NCBI GenBank assembly: GCA_934533075.1
Contig: CAKTBJ010000009.1
Location: 11,977-75,976, forward strand
Direction: 5' to 3'
Length of the DNA: 64,000 nucleotides
Origin: an uncultured Paracoccus sp.
Lineage (GTDB): Bacteria > Pseudomonadota > Alphaproteobacteria > Rhodobacterales > Rhodobacteraceae
Shown: positions 15,545 through 24,205 of the stretch, piece after piece
How the letters are laid out: every line of letters begins with the position of its first letter
How positions within the stretch are numbered: position 1 is the stretch's first letter
The notes under the pieces: generated by a model
Seen by the model: the letters and a program-made list of their open reading frames with translations, nothing else
Databases searched by the model: none
What the model was told of the DNA's origin: nothing
Translations under genes and position numbers: made by a program

Positions 15545-17941
15545 ATGAGCGAATTCGACGAATACGACGCCTTCGAGGCGGCTGTCCCCCTGTCGCGCCG
15601 CGCCATGCAGGCGATGGCGCCGGCGCCCACCCCCTATCTGGACGGGCTGAACCCCGCCCAGCGGCAGGCGGTCGAGACGCTGGACGGTCCCGTCCTGCTG
15701 CTGGCCGGGGCCGGCACCGGCAAGACGCGGGCACTGACCACGCGCATCGGGCATCTGTTGGTGCAGCACCGGGCACGGCCGGGCGAGATCCTCGCCGTGA
15801 CCTTCACCAACAAGGCCGCGCGCGAAATGAAGGAACGCGTGGCCCGCCTGCTGGGCGAGGCGGGCGATGGGCTGCCCTGGCTGGGCACCTTTCATTCGAT
15901 CTGCGTGCGCATCCTGCGCCGCCATGCCGAACTGGTCGGCGGCGGCGGTCACAACCTGACCCCGCGCTTTACCATCCTGGACACCGACGACCAGTTGCGC
16001 CTGCTCAAGCAGCTGATCGCGGCCGAGAATATCGACGACAAGCGCTGGCCGGCGCGCATGCTGGCCGGGCTGATCGACGGCTGGAAGAACCGCGCCCTGC
16101 GCCCCGACCGGGTGCCGGCCGCCGAGGCTGGAGCCTTCGACGGCAAGGCCGTGGCGCTATATGCGGCCTATCAGCAGCGCCTGCTGGTGCTGAACGCGGT
16201 CGATTTCGGCGACCTGCTATTGCATTGCGTGACGCTGTTCCAGGCGCATCCCGACGTGCTGGAGGGCTGGCAACGCCGCTTCCGCTATATCCTGGTGGAC
16301 GAGTATCAGGATACGAATATCGCGCAATATCTGTGGCTTCGCCTGCTGGCGCAGGGGCACCGCAACATCTGCGTGGTCGGCGACGACGACCAGTCCATCT
16401 ATGGCTGGCGCGGGGCCGAGGTCGGCAACATCCTGCGTTTCGAGACCGACTTCCCCGGCGCGCAGGTGATCCGGCTGGAACAGAACTATCGCTCGACCCC
16501 GAACATCCTCGGCGCGGCCTCGGGGCTGATCGCGGCGAACAAGGGGCGGCTGGGCAAGACGCTGTGGACCGATGCCCCCGATCCCGGCACGCCGGTGCGG
16601 CTGATCGGGCACTGGGACAGCGAGGCCGAAGCCCGCTGGATCGGCGAGGAGATCGAGGCCCTGCATGGCGGCCACCGCGCCAGCCTCGGCCGGATGGAGT
16701 TGAACGACATCGCCATCCTCGTGCGCGCCAGCCACCAGATGCGCGCCTTCGAGGACCGCTTCATGGCCATCGGCCTGCCCTATCGCGTCATCGGCGGCCC
16801 GCGTTTCTACGAGCGCGCCGAGATCCGCGATGCGATGGCCTATTTCCGGCTGGCGGTCAGCCCCGCCGACGATCTGGCCTTCGAGCGCATCGTGAACCTG
16901 CCCCGCCGCGGCGTCGGCGAAAAGGCGTTGCAGGCCGTGCAGGCGGTCGCGCGCGAGGCCGGCCTGCCGCTGCTGGACGGCGCCGCGGCCGCCGTCGCCG
17001 CCGAGGCCGTGCGCGGCAAGGCGGCCACGGGCCTGCGGGTGCTGGGGACGCAGATGGCGCGCTGGCACGAGGAGGCGCTGACCGCCACCGTCAACCATGT
17101 CGAACTGGCCGAGCGGATTCTGGACGAATCCGGCTATACGGCCATGTGGCAGAACGACAAGTCCCCCGACGCGCCGGGGCGGCTGGACAACCTCAAGGAG
17201 CTGGTCAAGGCTTTGGAGGAGTTCGACAATCTGCAAGGCTTCCTCGACCATGTGGCGCTGGTGATGGACGCGGCCAGCGGCGAGCAGGCCGACGAGGTGT
17301 CGATCATGACCCTGCACGCCGCCAAGGGGCTGGAATATCCGGTCGTGTTCCTGCCGGGCTGGGAGGACGGGCTGTTCCCCAGCCAGCGCAGCATGGACGA
17401 AAGCGGCCTGAAAGGCCTGGAGGAGGAGCGCCGGCTGGCCTATGTCGGCCTGACCCGCGCCAAGCGGCTGGCCACGATTTCCTTTGCGGGCAACCGGCGG
17501 CTTTACGGGCAATGGCAATCCTCGCTGCCCTCGCGCTTCATCGACGAATTGCCTGAGAAGCATATCGAGGTGCTGACCCCGCCCGGCCTTTACGGCGGCG
17601 GCTATGGCGCGGCGGCGCCGGTGCAGACCCGCGCGGCGACGCGGACCGAGGAACGCGCGCGGGCGGCGGACCCGCACAACTCGCCGGGCTGGCGGCGATT
17701 GCAGGCGCATAAGGTGGCGCCGGTGTCGCACAAGCCGCCGGTGCAGATCGACCATGACGCGGCGGCAGGCATGAGCGTGGGCGGCCGCGTGCGGCACCAG
17801 CGTTTCGGCATCGGCACCATCATCGGCATCGCCGAGGACACGCTGACGGTGCAGTTCGAGGCCGGCTTCAAGACGGTGAAGGCGCCCTATGTGCAGGTGG
17901 TGGAGGGCACGGCGCAGACCTCGGACGATGTGCCGTTCTGA
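15545..17941 (+). CDS. uvrD: ATP-dependent DNA helicase UvrD/PcrA
   Basis: A superfamily 1A 3'-5' helicase acting in excision repair, mismatch repair and removal of stalled complexes. The 798-residue protein has motif I GAGTGKT (about 55-61), motif Ia TFTNKAAREM, motif II VDEYQDTN (about 251-258), motif III QSIYGWRGA, motif IV EQNYRST, motif V TLHAAKGLEYPVVF and motif VI LAYVGLTRAK. The C-terminal GxRVRHxxFGxGxI-type Tudor-like segment (VGGRVRHQRFGIGTI) is that of PcrA/UvrD rather than Rep. I chose the ATG at 15545; an in-frame ATG at 15515 overlaps the terC end region and lacks support. Confidence 0.95.
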   Translation: MSEFDEYDAFEAAVPLSRRAMQAMAPAPTPYLDGLNPAQRQAVETLDGPVLLLAGAGTGKTRALTTRIGHLLVQHRARPGEILAVTFTNKAAREMKERVARLLGEAGDGLPWLGTFHSICVRILRRHAELVGGGGHNLTPRFTILDTDDQLRLLKQLIAAENIDDKRWPARMLAGLIDGWKNRALRPDRVPAAEAGAFDGKAVALYAAYQQRLLVLNAVDFGDLLLHCVTLFQAHPDVLEGWQRRFRYILVDEYQDTNIAQYLWLRLLAQGHRNICVVGDDDQSIYGWRGAEVGNILRFETDFPGAQVIRLEQNYRSTPNILGAASGLIAANKGRLGKTLWTDAPDPGTPVRLIGHWDSEAEARWIGEEIEALHGGHRASLGRMELNDIAILVRASHQMRAFEDRFMAIGLPYRVIGGPRFYERAEIRDAMAYFRLAVSPADDLAFERIVNLPRRGVGEKALQAVQAVAREAGLPLLDGAAAAVAAEAVRGKAATGLRVLGTQMARWHEEALTATVNHVELAERILDESGYTAMWQNDKSPDAPGRLDNLKELVKALEEFDNLQGFLDHVALVMDAASGEQADEVSIMTLHAAKGLEYPVVFLPGWEDGLFPSQRSMDESGLKGLEEERRLAYVGLTRAKRLATISFAGNRRLYGQWQSSLPSRFIDELPEKHIEVLTPPGLYGGGYGAAAPVQTRAATRTEERARAADPHNSPGWRRLQAHKVAPVSHKPPVQIDHDAAAGMSVGGRVRHQRFGIGTIIGIAEDTLTVQFEAGFKTVKAPYVQVVEGTAQTSDDVPF

Positions 17942-18275
17942 ACGGCGGCGCCAGCCGGCCCGTCCGGGCAATCCTCGCGCAGCGGGTTGATGCGGCGCAA
18001 GCGCCGGAACGATATGCCACCATTCCCGCGCGGAATGGACACGGCCCTCGAACACCCGGACGGTTCCGCGCGGCAGGATGGTGCGGGATGGGCGGGCACC
18101 CGCTGCACTCCCGCCCCCCGGCTGACAGGATGCGGCCCCGGACCGCTTGCTCCCGCAGGATTGCCTCGCGCCGGCCCGCGATCTGCACCGAAAGGTGCAG
18201 CGCGCCGGGGATGGCCTTGGAGGCCATCCCCGGCGCGGCGCTGCCGCCCGGCCGCAGGCGGGCACCCGCAGCCGC
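17942..18275. other. Intergenic region between convergent uvrD and purD
   Basis: A 334-base gap without a convincing gene. Its second half holds the double hairpin at 18183-18237, described separately. The remainder is GC-rich, with no recognisable promoter. Confidence 0.5.
18183..18237 (+). ncRNA. Two abutting perfect hairpins, possible structured RNA or terminator
   Basis: CTGCACC and GGTGCAG pair around a GAAA tetraloop at 18183-18200. Directly after it, CGCGCCGGGGATGGCC (18201-18216) pairs over 16 bases without mismatch with 18222-18237 around the loop TTGGA. The GAAA loop is a GNRA type only on the plus strand. There is no U-run, so a Rho-independent terminator is not supported. It lies between two converging genes, which suits either a bidirectional stop or a stable 3' end or small RNA. 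Confidence 0.45.
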
Positions 18276-19547
18276 CTATCCCTTCGGCAAGGCCCGCCAG
18301 CCGATGTCGCGGCGATAGAAGCCGCCGGGCCAGTCCACCGCCTCGGCCAGCGCATAGGCCCGCGCCCGCGCCTCGGCCAGCGAGGCGCCGCGCCCCGTCG
18401 CCGCCAACACCCGCCCGCCATTGGCGACGATCCGGCCATCCCGCAACGCCGTGCCGGCATGGAACATCATGTGGTTGCTGTCGTCGGGCAGCCCCTCCAG
18501 CCCGCCGATCACCGCGCCCTTGTCCACCGAACCGGGATAGCCCGAGGCGGCCAGGACCACGCTCAGCGCGTGGTCGTCGGCCCAGGTCACGCGCATCTCG
18601 GCCAGCCGGCCCTCGGCGGTGGCTTCTAGCAGGTCCAGCACCTGCGCGCCCAGCCGCATCATCAGCACCTGGCATTCCGGATCGCCGAAGCGCACATTGT
18701 ATTCGACCAGCCGCGCCTGCCCCTCGTGGATCATCAGCCCCGCGAACAGCACGCCGGAGAACGGCATCCCGCGCCGGGCCATCTCGGCCATCGTCGGCCG
18801 CACGATCCGCTCCATCACCTGCGCCTCCAGCGCGGGCGTCAGCACCGGGGCGGGGGAATAGGCGCCCATGCCGCCGGTATTGGGTCCGGTATCGCCCTCG
18901 CCCACCCGCTTGTGGTCCTGGGCGCTGCCCAGCGGCAGGCAGGTCTCGCCATCGACCAGCACGAAGAAGCTGACCTCCTCGCCCGGCATGTAATCCTCGA
19001 TCACCAGCTCCGCCCCGGCCGCGCCGAACGCGCCCTTGAAGGCGGCGTCGATGGCGGCATGGGCCTCGGGCAGGGTCATCGCCACGGTGACGCCCTTGCC
19101 GGCGGCCAGCCCGTCGGCCTTCACCACGATCGGCGCCCCGCGCGCCGCCACGTAGTCATGCGCCGGCCCGGCGGCGTCGAAGCGCGCCCAGCCGGCGGTC
19201 GGCGCGCCGGCGGCATCGCAGACCTCCTTGGTGAAGCGTTTCGAGCTTTCCAGCCGCGCCGCAGCCGCCGAAGGCCCGAACACGCTGATCCCCGCCGCCC
19301 GCAGCGGGTCGGCCACGCCGGCGGCCAGCGGCGCCTCCGGCCCGACCACCACCAGATCGACGGCGTTCTCCTCGCAGAACCGGACCAGTTCGGCGCCGTC
19401 GAAGATGTCGAGGTCCACCAGCCGCGCGATGCCGGCCATGCCGGGATTGCCGGGCGCGGCGAAGATGCGGTCGCATTTGGGGTTCTGCCGGATCGCCCAG
19501 GCCAGCGCATGCTCGCGCCCGCCGCCGCCAAGGATCAGAATGTTCAT
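18276..19547 (-). CDS. purD: Phosphoribosylamine--glycine ligase
   Basis: PurD makes GAR from phosphoribosylamine and glycine with ATP, step two of purine synthesis; step one is PurF at 43955 in this window. The 423-residue protein starts [17 protein letters not shown], the standard GARS N-domain, and has ATP-grasp elements ([18 protein letters not shown], about 136-153) and the family signature RFGDPECQ. The ATG at 19547 has GGGGGAA upstream; the frame extends to 19628 without homology. It is divergent from xseA, with about 140 bases between starts. Confidence 0.97.
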   Translation of the reverse strand: MNILILGGGGREHALAWAIRQNPKCDRIFAAPGNPGMAGIARLVDLDIFDGAELVRFCEENAVDLVVVGPEAPLAAGVADPLRAAGISVFGPSAAAARLESSKRFTKEVCDAAGAPTAGWARFDAAGPAHDYVAARGAPIVVKADGLAAGKGVTVAMTLPEAHAAIDAAFKGAFGAAGAELVIEDYMPGEEVSFFVLVDGETCLPLGSAQDHKRVGEGDTGPNTGGMGAYSPAPVLTPALEAQVMERIVRPTMAEMARRGMPFSGVLFAGLMIHEGQARLVEYNVRFGDPECQVLMMRLGAQVLDLLEATAEGRLAEMRVTWADDHALSVVLAASGYPGSVDKGAVIGGLEGLPDDSNHMMFHAGTALRDGRIVANGGRVLAATGRGASLAEARARAYALAEAVDWPGGFYRRDIGWRALPKG

Positions 19548-19686
19548 CGCGATTCCCCCATGCGCGGCCCCGCGCCGCCTCGCGGTTCCTCTAGGCATAT
19601 CGCGGGCGCGAGGCAACCGCCGGGGCATTGACCCCGCGCCGCGCCCGCCCTACCCCCAAGGCAGGCGCGCAACCACAAGGCCCCGC

Positions 19687-21270
19687 ATGTCCGTCCTGTT
19701 CGACGACGACGACGCCCCCGCCGGCCAGGGCAACGCCCCGGCGCTGACGGTCTCGGAAATCTCCGGCGCGGTGCGGCGGGTGATCGAGGGCGAATTCACC
19801 CGCATCCGCGTGCGCGGCGAGGTCGGGCGGGTGTCGCGGCCGCGCTCGGGTCATCTGTATTTCGACCTCAAGGACGATGCGGCGGTGCTGGCGGCGATCT
19901 GCTGGAAAGGGCAGGCCGCAAGGCTGGAAACCCAGCCCGAGGAAGGGATGGAGGTCATCGCCACTGGGCGCCTGACCACCTATCCCGGCCAGTCGCGCTA
20001 TCAGATGATCGTGGAATCGGTGGAACCCGCCGGCCTCGGCGCGCTGATGGCGATGCTGGAAAAGCGCCGCGCGCAACTGGCCGCCGAGGGGCTGTTCGAT
20101 GCCGCCCGCAAGCGGCCGCTGCCGGTGCTGCCGCGGGTGATCGGCGTGGTCACCTCGCCCTCCGGCGCGGTGATCCGCGACATCCTGCACCGGCTGCGCG
20201 ACCGCTTTCCGGTGCATGTGCTGATCTGGCCGGTGGCGGTGCAGGGCGCCGGCTGTGCGCCCGAGGTGACGGCGGCGATCCGGGGCTTCAACGCGCTGCC
20301 CGAGGGCGGGCCGATCCCGCGCCCGGACCTGCTGATCGTGGCGCGCGGCGGCGGTTCCATCGAAGACCTGTGGGGGTTCAACGACGAGGCCGTGGTGCGC
20401 GCGGCCGCCGAAAGCCGCATCCCGCTGATCTCGGCCGTGGGGCACGAGACCGACACCACGCTGATCGACCATGCCGCCGACCGGCGCGCGCCCACGCCCA
20501 CGGCGGCGGCGGAAATGGCGGTGCCGGTGCGCGCCGACCTCGCGGCCCGGCTGGCGGATCTGGGCGCACGGCAGGCGCGGGCCTCGGTCCAGCGCATGAC
20601 CCAGACGCGGCAGCGGCTGCGCGACCTGGCGCGTGGCCTGGGGCGGCCGCAGGCCCTGACCGAAAGCGCCCGCCAGCGCCTCGACCTGACCGGGCCACGG
20701 CTGGAACCGGCCCTGCGCGGCCTGGTCTCGCGCCGCCGGGCCGAGCTGGCCGAGCTGGGCCTGCGCCCCTCGGCCCTGACCCAGCGGCTGCGTGCCGCCC
20801 GGCGCGAGATGGACAAGGAGGGCGAGGCGCTGGCCCGCGCGATGGAGCGGCTGCGCAGCGACCGCCGCCGCCGGCTGGCCGACCTGTCGGCACGGCTGGC
20901 CAGCGGCATGGCCCATCGCGCCACGGCGGCGCGGCAGCGCAACGCCGATTTCCGCATCCGGCTGGACACCATCGACCAGCGCCTGCACCCGGCGGTCACC
21001 CGCCGGATCGGTGTCGCGCGCGAAGGGCTGGAACGCCTCGACCGGCTGCGGCAGATGCTGGGCTATCCCGAAACGCTCCGGCGCGGCTTTGCCGTGGTCC
21101 ACGGGCCGAAGGGGCTGCTGAAAACCGCCGCCGCCGCCGAGGCGGCATCGGAATGGCGGGTGGAATTCGCCGATGGCAGCGTGGCCGCCGCCCCGCTGAG
21201 CCACCCGGCCCCGCCGCCGCTGAAGCCCCGCAAGCCCCGTGGACCGGGCGAGCAGGGCAGCCTGTTCTAG
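19687..21270 (+). CDS. xseA: Exodeoxyribonuclease VII large subunit
   Basis: XseA is the catalytic subunit of exonuclease VII, which trims single-stranded DNA during repair. The 527-residue protein has an N-terminal OB fold ([20 protein letters not shown], about 38-57), the catalytic core with [14 protein letters not shown] and [16 protein letters not shown], and a long Arg-rich coiled-coil region from about 290. The ATG at 19687 follows AAGG. The small subunit xseB is not in the window. Its stop shares the palindrome CTAG with the convergent queA stop. Confidence 0.96.
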   Translation: MSVLFDDDDAPAGQGNAPALTVSEISGAVRRVIEGEFTRIRVRGEVGRVSRPRSGHLYFDLKDDAAVLAAICWKGQAARLETQPEEGMEVIATGRLTTYPGQSRYQMIVESVEPAGLGALMAMLEKRRAQLAAEGLFDAARKRPLPVLPRVIGVVTSPSGAVIRDILHRLRDRFPVHVLIWPVAVQGAGCAPEVTAAIRGFNALPEGGPIPRPDLLIVARGGGSIEDLWGFNDEAVVRAAAESRIPLISAVGHETDTTLIDHAADRRAPTPTAAAEMAVPVRADLAARLADLGARQARASVQRMTQTRQRLRDLARGLGRPQALTESARQRLDLTGPRLEPALRGLVSRRRAELAELGLRPSALTQRLRAARREMDKEGEALARAMERLRSDRRRRLADLSARLASGMAHRATAARQRNADFRIRLDTIDQRLHPAVTRRIGVAREGLERLDRLRQMLGYPETLRRGFAVVHGPKGLLKTAAAAEAASEWRVEFADGSVAAAPLSHPAPPPLKPRKPRGPGEQGSLF

Positions 21271-22322
21271 CCCGCGCCGCGCCCCTCGGGCAGCAGCAGC
21301 GAGGCATCGCCATAGCTGAAGAAGCGATAGCCCCCGGCCAGCGCGTGGTCGTAGATGCGGCGGATGCGGTCGGTGCCCATCAGCGCCGAGACCAGCATCA
21401 GCAGCGTCGATTGCGGCAGGTGGAAATTGGTCATCAGCCCGTCGGTGACGCGGAAACGATAGCCGGGATAGATGAAGATCCCGGTCTCGCCGGAAAACGG
21501 CGCCACCCGGCCCTCGGGCGTCGCCGCCGATTCGATCAGGCGCAGGGCGGTGGTGCCGACCGGGATCACCCGGCGGCCCTCGGCGCGGGCGGCGTTGATG
21601 GCGGCGGCGGCCTGCGGGGCGATCTCGCCGCGCTCGGCATGCATCCGGTGGGTGGTCACGTCCTCGACCTTGACCGGCAGGAAGGTGCCGGCGCCGACAT
21701 GCAGGGTCACATGCACCATCTGGACGCCGCGCGCCCGCAGGGCCTCCAGCAGCGGCAGGTCGAAATGCAGGCTTGCGGTGGGGGCGGCGACGGCGCCGGG
21801 ATTCTCGGCCCAGACGGTTTGATAATCCTCGCGGTCGGCGGCGTCGGGGGGGCGTTTCGCGGCGATATAGGGCGGCAGCGGCATGGCGCCGACCTGTTGC
21901 AGGGCAGCATCGAAAGCCGCCCCCTCGGCATCGAAGCGCAAGGTCAGGTCGCCCTCGCCGATGACGGCGACCTCGGCCGACAGCGCGGTGCCGAAGCGGA
22001 TCACCTCGCTCTGCCGCAGCTTGCGCAGCGGCCGCGCCATCGCGCGCCACAGCCCCCCCGGCGCCGGCTCCATCAGCGTGACCTCGATGCGGGCCTCGGC
22101 CGCGCCGCGCCGCCGGGTGCCCGAAAGCCGTGCCGGAATCACGCGGGTGTCGTTCATCACCAGCAGGTCGCCGGGGCGCAGGATGTCGGGCAGATCGAAC
22201 ACATGCCGGTCGGTGATCGCGTCACCTTCGGCCAGCAGCAGCCGCGCCGCGCTGCGCGGGCGCGCAGGGCGGGTGGCGATGCGGTCGGGGGGCAGGTCGA
22301 AATCGAAATCGGACAGCTTCAT
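21267..22322 (-). CDS. queA: S-adenosylmethionine:tRNA ribosyltransferase-isomerase
   Basis: QueA transfers the ribosyl part of SAM to preQ1-modified tRNA, forming epoxyqueuosine at wobble position 34. The 351-residue protein starts [20 protein letters not shown], the canonical QueA N-terminus, and contains [29 protein letters not shown] and [16 protein letters not shown]. All are family hallmarks and the length is normal. It ends convergently on xseA with a four-base overlap (shared CTAG), and no other queuosine gene is adjacent. Confidence 0.97.
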   Translation of the reverse strand: MKLSDFDFDLPPDRIATRPARPRSAARLLLAEGDAITDRHVFDLPDILRPGDLLVMNDTRVIPARLSGTRRRGAAEARIEVTLMEPAPGGLWRAMARPLRKLRQSEVIRFGTALSAEVAVIGEGDLTLRFDAEGAAFDAALQQVGAMPLPPYIAAKRPPDAADREDYQTVWAENPGAVAAPTASLHFDLPLLEALRARGVQMVHVTLHVGAGTFLPVKVEDVTTHRMHAERGEIAPQAAAAINAARAEGRRVIPVGTTALRLIESAATPEGRVAPFSGETGIFIYPGYRFRVTDGLMTNFHLPQSTLLMLVSALMGTDRIRRIYDHALAGGYRFFSYGDASLLLPEGRGAG

Positions 22323-22352
22323 GCCCGCCTGTTACGCCAGATCGCGGGCATG

Positions 22353-22378
22353 AAAAAGGGGCGGGACAGGCCCGCCCC
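22353..22378 (-). terminator. Rho-independent terminator after the Hsp20 gene
   Basis: On the minus strand GGGGCGGG (22378-22371) pairs with CCCGCCCC (22365-22358) around five bases and is followed by five T residues (22357-22353). It lies 20 bases past the hsp20 stop, so that gene is probably monocistronic and queA downstream has its own promoter or depends on readthrough. Confidence 0.85.
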
Positions 22379-22397
22379 AGCGGTCATCGGCCGCCGG

Positions 22398-22853
22398 TCA
22401 GGCGTCCAGCTTCTCCACCGGCCTGGCGGCGGGCTTGCTGATGGCGATCTGGCGGGGCTTCAGCGCCTCGGGCACCTCGCGCACCAGGTCGATATGCAGC
22501 ATGCCGTCCTGATAGCCGGCCCCCTCGACGCGGATATGCTCGGCCAGGGTGAACTTGCGCTCGAAGGCGCGGGTGGCGATGCCGCGATGCAGATAGGTGC
22601 GGGCCTCGTCGGAATCGGGCTTGCGGGCGGTCACGATCACCGCGCCGTCGCGCACCTCCACCGACAGGTCGTCGGCCGAGAACCCGGCCACAGCCAGCGT
22701 GATGCGATAGGCGTCATCGCCGGTCTTCTCGATATTGTAGGGCGGGTAGGTGCTGGCGGCGGCATCGGCGGTCAGCGCGCGGTCCATCAGGTCGGCCATG
22801 CGATCGAAGCCGACAGTGGCGCGGTAAAGCGGCGAAAGGTCAAGGTTGCGCAT
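22398..22853 (-). CDS. Small heat-shock protein, Hsp20/IbpA family
   Basis: A 151-residue alpha-crystallin domain chaperone that holds unfolding proteins during stress. It starts MRNLDLSPLYRATVGFDRM, as in class A rhizobial and IbpA proteins, has the alpha-crystallin domain at about 35-125 (YRITLAVAGFSADDLSVEV, GIATRAFERKFTLAEHI) and a C-terminal extension with KPRQIAI, the IxI-type motif. The ATG at 22853 follows AAGGATGG. Upstream lie a ROSE-like thermometer hairpin and an RpoH-like -35, and a terminator follows, so it appears to be a stand-alone heat-controlled unit. Confidence 0.95.
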   Translation of the reverse strand: MRNLDLSPLYRATVGFDRMADLMDRALTADAAASTYPPYNIEKTGDDAYRITLAVAGFSADDLSVEVRDGAVIVTARKPDSDEARTYLHRGIATRAFERKFTLAEHIRVEGAGYQDGMLHIDLVREVPEALKPRQIAISKPAARPVEKLDA

Positions 22854-22905
22854 GTCATCCATCCTTGCATCAAGCGATGTGTTGAGGCCCCCCGGAAACC
22901 GGGCG
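22854..22905 (-). promoter_or_regulatory. ROSE-like RNA thermometer in the hsp20 leader
   Basis: In the minus-strand transcript the last hairpin (22878-22861) pairs AUC-G-CUUG with CAAG-GAU around AUG, sequestering the AAGGA ribosome site. The anti-SD arm contains UCGCU, matching the U(U/C)GCU ROSE consensus, and its G is bulged, as is characteristic. A GC-rich hairpin (about 22905-22884, GCCCGCCCGG/CCGGGGGGC) precedes it, as in known ROSE elements of alphaproteobacterial small heat-shock genes. Melting on heating would release translation. Confidence 0.75.
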
Positions 22906-22967
22906 GGCGAAGCGTCGGCGCCGTCATGGCCCTCCGACAGGAACAAGGTGGGAATGGGCGGTTTGCG

Positions 22968-22974
22968 TTTCAAG
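22968..22974 (-). promoter_or_regulatory. RpoH-like -35 element upstream of hsp20
   Basis: The minus strand reads CCCTCTTGAAA ending at 22968, a strong match to the heat-shock sigma -35 (CTTGAA). A -10 is less clear: CCCATT follows after about ten bases and CACCTT after about 17. It lies about 115 bases before the start codon, which fits the leader length needed for the thermometer. Confidence 0.45.
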
Positions 22975-23122
22975 AGGGTCGAGGCCGCAGGTTTTCCACA
23001 GCCGGATCATGGGGTTGAAACCCATCCTTCACCGGAATCCGGGGCGGTGCCCTTCGGCCGTGCCGATGGAGCGAAGCGTCCGCCGGCGCCAGGAAGCCGG
23101 TCCCCGCCACCGGAGCCTGCGG

Positions 23123-24205
23123 TCAGAGACCGACCAGCGCCCGCGCGAATTCGTCGGGATCGAAGGCGTCGAGGTCGTCGATCTGCTCGCCCACCCCGAT
23201 GGCATGGATGGGCAGGCCGAACCGGTCGGCCAGCGCCACCAGCACGCCGCCGCGGGCGGTGCCGTCCAGCTTGGTCATCACCAGCCCGGAGACATCGGCC
23301 ATCTTGCTGAAGATCTCGACCTGGGTAATCGCGTTCTGGCCGGTGGTGGCGTCCAGCACCAGCAGGGTGTTGTGGGGCGCGGTCTCGTCCTTCTTGCGGA
23401 TGACGCGGACGATCTTGGCCAGTTCCTCCATCAGGTCGGCGCGGTTCTGCAACCGCCCGGCGGTGTCGATCAGCAGGATGTCGGCGCCATCCGCCTCGGC
23501 CCTGGTCATGGCATCGAAGGCGAGGCTGGCGGGGTCCGACCCCTCGGGCGCGGTCAGCACCGGCACCCCGGCGCGGCTTCCCCAGACCTGCAACTGCTCG
23601 ACCGCGGCGGCGCGGAAGGTGTCGCCGGCGGCGATCACCACCGACTTGCCCGCGGCGCGCAACTGGCTGGCCAGCTTGCCGATGGTCGTGGTCTTGCCCG
23701 AGCCGTTGACGCCCACCACCAGCACCACCTGCGGCTTTTTCGCATAGATCGGCAGCGGATGCGCCACGTTGCGCATGATGCGGGCGACCTCATGCGCCAG
23801 CGCCTGCCGCAGGTCATGGGCCGAGATGCGCCGCCCCATGCGCCCCTCGGCGATATTGGCGGTGACGCGCAGCGCGGTCTCCACCCCCATATCGGCCTGG
23901 ATGAGCATGTCCTCCAGCCCCTCCAGCATCTCGTCGTCCAGCACCCGGCGCGGTTCCTCGACCGGGGCGGGGGCCTCGGCGCGGCCCAGCAGGCGATCGA
24001 CAAGGCCGGGCTTGCGGGCAGGCTCGGGCGCGGGCACCGGGGCCTGCGGCGCAGGCGGCGTTGCGGAGGATGGCAGCGTGGCCTGCGGCGCGGGGGCCGA
24101 GGGCGGCGGGGCGGCATCGCCCTCGCCCACCAAGTCGTCCAGCCCGCCGCCGATGCGCGAGGAGGATTTGGTCAGCCGCTCGCGCAGCTTGGAGAAAAAG
24201 GACAT
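23123..24205 (-). CDS. ftsY: Signal recognition particle receptor FtsY
   Basis: FtsY is the GTPase that docks SRP-ribosome complexes at the membrane for co-translational insertion. The 360-residue protein has an amphipathic N-terminus (MSFFSKLRERLTKSSSRIGG), an Ala/Pro/Glu-rich linker to about residue 85, and an NG domain with GVNGSGKTTT (165-174), DTAGRLQNRADLMEEL, TKLDGTARGG and GVGEQIDDLDAFDPDEF. The ATG at 24205 follows AAGGGGG. The reading frame stays open 395 codons further upstream; a segment with a hydrophobic helix is discussed as a finding. Confidence 0.97.
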   Translation of the reverse strand: MSFFSKLRERLTKSSSRIGGGLDDLVGEGDAAPPPSAPAPQATLPSSATPPAPQAPVPAPEPARKPGLVDRLLGRAEAPAPVEEPRRVLDDEMLEGLEDMLIQADMGVETALRVTANIAEGRMGRRISAHDLRQALAHEVARIMRNVAHPLPIYAKKPQVVLVVGVNGSGKTTTIGKLASQLRAAGKSVVIAAGDTFRAAAVEQLQVWGSRAGVPVLTAPEGSDPASLAFDAMTRAEADGADILLIDTAGRLQNRADLMEELAKIVRVIRKKDETAPHNTLLVLDATTGQNAITQVEIFSKMADVSGLVMTKLDGTARGGVLVALADRFGLPIHAIGVGEQIDDLDAFDPDEFARALVGL

